A DNA stretch of 64,000 nucleotides from DATEPR01 sp036273855 (GTDB taxonomy: Bacteria; Actinomycetota; Actinomycetes; Mycobacteriales; Pseudonocardiaceae). Every line of letters begins with the position of its first letter. Position 1 is the stretch's first letter. The translations under genes were made by a program, and so were the position numbers. Where the stretch lies: assembly GCA_036273855.1 (NCBI GenBank), contig DASUGU010000106.1:1-64000 (forward strand), given 5' to 3'. This document shows positions 61,486 to 64,000 of this stretch, piece after piece. The notes beneath the pieces were generated by a model, which made no database searches, was not told the origin of the DNA, and saw nothing but the letters and a program-made list of their open reading frames with translations.

Positions 61486-62285
61486 GCCGACCACCCGCCG
61501 AACGACACGCCAGGCTGGCGGCAGCGATCGCCCGCCGAGCCGACCACCGACCACCGACCACCGACCACCGACCAGACGACACACCGGGCCGGATGGGGAT
61601 GCCCCCGCGGGTCGACCACTCAACGGACGAGACGCTGGGGCAGCAGCGACGTGACACGCATAACGACCACTCGACGGCCACCACCTCGACAAAGGCAGTT
61701 GCCCGCAAGTCGACCACCGACCGGACGACACACCGGCCACCCCGGGACGCCACGCGGGTCAACCACCAAACGGACGACACGCCGGGTTGGCGACCGTCGT
61801 TGCCCGCGAGGCGACCGCTGACCGGACGACGCACCTGACGTCACTTGGGGGATGCCCCACGTGCCGACCGCACAAGGGACGACACGCCGGATCGGTAGAC
61901 GGGGTTGCCCACGAGGCGACCACCCACTGGACGACACGCCCGGTGATGCCGAGACACTCGCCTGTCGACCACACACCGGACGACACGCCGCATGCTGGCC
62001 GGGTTGCCCACCAGGCGACCACCCACCGGACGACACACCCGGTGATACCGAGACACTCGCCTGTCGACCACACACCGGACGACACGCCGCATGCTGGCCG
62101 GGTAGCCCACGAGGCGACCACTGAAGGGACGACACACCTGGCGATGCTGGGATGCGTCGCGTGTTGACCGTCGAACGGTCAACACATCGGGGGCGGATGG
62201 GAGCCTGCGTCTTGACCATCTAATGGACGACACCTGGCGATGGTTGGCGAGGCGCGTGTTGAACTCTCGTGGGACGACTCGCCGG
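61486..62285. repeat. Hairpin-repeat array C (about 17 units, about 50-bp period)
   Basis: Units of the CGACC...GGACGACAC family near 61488, 61562, 61613, 61664, 61711, 61760, 61812, 61865, 61917, 61966, 62016, 62065, 62115, 62165, 62213 and 62260 (spacing 47-53, apart from the first step of 74). 61541-61575 is a 7-bp (cgaccac) x5 microsatellite. The unit at 62161-62185 is a perfect palindrome: GTGTTGACCG / CGGTCAACAC. Units near 61966-62115 come in two alternating types that repeat with their spacers. Confidence 0.8.
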
Positions 62286-62445
62286 GCGGATTGTGCCCGT
62301 GGCGAACGCATTGATGTCGGTGGCCGGCGGCCCTTGCACCAACGTCCCCTGGTGCGCCGGGTCGCTAGGAATCGGTTGGCGTTCTTGGCGTCGGCGCCAC
62401 CTTGGGCTCGCTCGCAGGCAACTCGGAGCTGTGACGCCTATGGCT

Positions 62446-62496
62446 GTGGCGAAAGCCATGCCGTGGCGAAAGCCATGCCGTGGCGAATGCCATGCC
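62446..62496. repeat. 17-bp tandem repeat x3
   Basis: Three copies of GTGGCGAAAGCCATGCC at 62446-62462, 62463-62479 and 62480-62496 (last with AA-T change), followed by a gtgccg-rich tract to about 62590. The rest of 62286-62734 shows no gene. Confidence 0.85.
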
Positions 62497-62734
62497 ACTT
62501 TGTGGTGCCGGTGCCGGTGCCGATTGCGGTACCCGTGCCAATTGCCCTGCCACTTGCCGGTGCCTTGCCGTGCCGGTGCCGTTTGCCGTGCCCGTACCGA
62601 TCACACTGCCGGTATTGATTGCTTTGCCGTGGCGGTGAGCGGGCTGATGCGGTTTGGGTCGGTGGGGGCAGGTCGAATCTGTGAGTCGATCGTTGGCTGG
62701 GCGATACGGCGGGGCCTGTCGTTCGGGGGCGCAC

Positions 62735-62807
62735 GTGTCGGCCGGTCAATGGTCGACACGCTGGCCGCGCATCGGGCGTTGTGTGTCGGCTGCTGAGTGG
62801 CCGACAC
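62735..62807. repeat. Two more family hairpins before nudC's 3' end
   Basis: GTGTCGGCC...GGTCGACAC (62735-62759) and GTGTCGGC...GGCCGACAC (62783-62807), centres 48 bp apart, downstream of nudC. Confidence 0.65.
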
Positions 62808-62857
62808 GATGATCGGCGGGTCCGCTTACCGCGTCGCGCGGTTGTTCTGGTTACGGC

Positions 62858-63811
62858 CTATTCCGCGGCTGCCCAGGCGTCCACCATGTGGCGGGCTATC
62901 GAGACTCCCGCTGGCAGGGCGAAACCGTCTTCCGTCCCGCCCGCCAGCGCAGCCTTTACCTGCGCCCGGCTGACCCACCTGGCCTCGGCGATCTCACCGT
63001 CTGCCAACAGGAACGGCGCCGATCGGTCCGCCACCGCCGTGAACCCCACCATCAACGACCGGGGGAACGGCCACGGCTGGTTCCCGAGATACCGCACATC
63101 CCGCACCGCCAGCCCGACCTCCTCCCCTATCTCCCGCACCACACAGTCCTCTAGCGACTCCCCCGCCTCGACGAACCCGGCCAGCACCGAGTACCGCTGC
63201 GGCGGCCAGCTTGGCTGCCGGGCCAGCAGCATGTGCGACCCGTTCTCACCTTCACCGTCGTGCACCAGGCAGATCACGGCGGGGTCGGTCCTCGGGTACT
63301 CCTCCCGACCACACCCCGTGCAGTTCGTCGCCCACCCCGCCCGCACCGGTCGCACCGCCGAACCACACTTCGCGCAGAAGCGCGCCACCCTGTGCCAGTT
63401 GAGCACCGCCTGCGCCGTAGTGAACAGGCCCGCATCCGTGTCGTCCAGCAGGCCACCTACGCCACGTAGGTCCAGCCACTGCTCTTCACCGGTCGGCGCC
63501 GGGCCGTCCCAGACCCGCCAGGTCGGGCGCTCCGTCTGACCGTCTCGGTCTATCCGTAGCGCCCAGTAGCCGACGCCACCTTCCTCACCCAGGAGGATGA
63601 CCTCGTCCGGGGCGGTAGGCGCATAGTCGCCGGCACGCTGGAAGATCAACTGCGCCGACCGGACCGGGACGCACCCGGCCTGGTCGACCAGCAGTAACCG
63701 GCCCTCCGGCCACAGCTTCGCCTGCGCCTCGACATCGCCGAACAACGGCTCGGGCCGCCGCACCGTCGCCCTCGACAGCAACGGCGGCCCCTGCAGTTGG
63801 AACCCCGTCAC
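62858..63811 (-). CDS. nudC: NAD+ diphosphatase / NADH pyrophosphatase (317 aa)
   Basis: Hydrolyses NAD(H), possibly removing NAD caps from RNA. Zinc ribbon CAKCGSAV...CTGCGREEYPR, Nudix box GFVEAGESLEDCVVREIGEEVGL at about residue 210-232, and the NudC-specific tail NQPWPFPRSLMVGF. GTG start overlapping the previous stop (GTGA). Confidence 0.95.
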   Translation of the reverse strand: MTGFQLQGPPLLSRATVRRPEPLFGDVEAQAKLWPEGRLLLVDQAGCVPVRSAQLIFQRAGDYAPTAPDEVILLGEEGGVGYWALRIDRDGQTERPTWRVWDGPAPTGEEQWLDLRGVGGLLDDTDAGLFTTAQAVLNWHRVARFCAKCGSAVRPVRAGWATNCTGCGREEYPRTDPAVICLVHDGEGENGSHMLLARQPSWPPQRYSVLAGFVEAGESLEDCVVREIGEEVGLAVRDVRYLGNQPWPFPRSLMVGFTAVADRSAPFLLADGEIAEARWVSRAQVKAALAGGTEDGFALPAGVSIARHMVDAWAAAE

Positions 63812-64000
63812 GGCAACTCCACGCCGCCGATGGCCGCCATCTGCCTCGACAATGTCTCCGCGTTCCCCACCACTACCCCGGTGAACGCCGTCGGCGCGAA
63901 GAACTCCAGGCCCGCCTCGGCCACCTCGTCCGCCGTGACCGCCGCCAACCGGGCCGGGTGCCCTCGTAGCCAGTCCACGTCCAGGCCCATCGCTGCGATC
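63808..64000 (-). CDS. C-terminal end of an M16-like peptidase (partial)
   Basis: The reading frame is open to the right edge, so only the last 63 residues are seen: GLDVDWLRGHPARLAAVTADEVAEAGLEFFAPTAFTGVVVGNAETL. This resembles the end of actinobacterial M16 (insulinase-like) peptidases, whose last lines often read TADEVxxAAxxFFxPxxxxGVVVGDA. Which half of the family cannot be told. Overlaps nudC by 4 bp. Confidence 0.6.
   Translation of the reverse strand, partial: IAAMGLDVDWLRGHPARLAAVTADEVAEAGLEFFAPTAFTGVVVGNAETLSRQMAAIGGVELP

Noticed and set aside
61620..62219. A 199-codon minus-strand frame through array C
   Set aside because: Same reason: composition of the repeats; all frames are open in patches.
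57897..62857. A JetD gene after jetC
   Set aside because: The next genes are a converging protease and a repeat array; no TOPRIM-like or DUF2399-like reading frame was found on either strand.

Overview
The window is high-GC actinobacterial DNA, most likely from a Pseudonocardiales-type actinomycete. This rests on GTG starts, 4-bp GTGA/ATGA overlaps, LprG/P55, Hip1-like and CobC/CobD genes, and gene order. From memory of that genome, the order of the core genes follows Mycobacterium tuberculosis Rv2222c-Rv2236c: glnA2, Hip1-like protease, panB, histidine phosphatase, rnhA, zinc-ribbon protein, Nif3-like, cobC, ptpA, SURF1, cobD. Accessory modules are inserted into this backbone. The genus cannot be fixed from sequence alone.

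Layout. 1-363: promoters and leader of an rRNA operon running left out of the window. 364-4014: a giant glycosyltransferase/FkbM methyltransferase fusion. 4033-9174: glnA2, a JEN/SHS-like carboxylate transporter, then the lprG-P55 lipid-export pair. 9175-10104: gene-free, with hairpin-repeat array A. 10105-20612: a metabolic cassette (SnoaL-like protein, FAD monooxygenase, class III aminotransferase, two paralogous epoxide hydrolases, 14-TM exporter, double VOC protein, GMC oxidoreductase) with bidirectional terminators and no core synthase or local regulator. 20613-21700: repeat array B. 21701-26869: Hip1-like lipoprotein peptidase, nadE, a DUF5134-like membrane protein, panB. 26870-31116: a frameshifted membrane gene, a sedolisin protease and an RNB nuclease.

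31205-39282 is a leftward operon resembling a type IV secretion apparatus (VirB2-like, PrgI-like, VirB4-like, VirB6-like, an assembly-factor-like protein, NlpC/P60 hydrolase, accessory protein), with a divergent ParB/RHH-like gene. No relaxase, coupling protein or integrase is seen. 40091-46201: small membrane proteins, RNase P RNA (rnpB), the rnhA-cobC operon, and a divergent RHH-Clp-N protein with repeated operator-like boxes. 46233-50970: ptpA, fructosamine kinase-like, SURF1, a TetR regulator and SDR enzyme sharing an operator motif, and cobD. 51065-57896: a three-gene operon matching JetA-JetB-JetC of a type III-like Wadjet anti-plasmid system, without JetD nearby. 57901-61350: a large secreted subtilase-like protein. 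61351-62857: the largest repeat array (C). The window ends with nudC and the end of an M16-type peptidase gene.

The least explained structure is a dispersed family of about 23-25 bp imperfect palindromes. They occur in three long intergenic arrays and as solitary copies, spaced about 50 or 74 bp apart, as if on a lattice of about 25 bp. Spacers are duplicated with the units and no cas genes are present, so this is not CRISPR. The best functional leads are the JetD-less Wadjet operon, the relaxase-less secretion operon, and the apparently self-regulated RHH-Clp-N gene.
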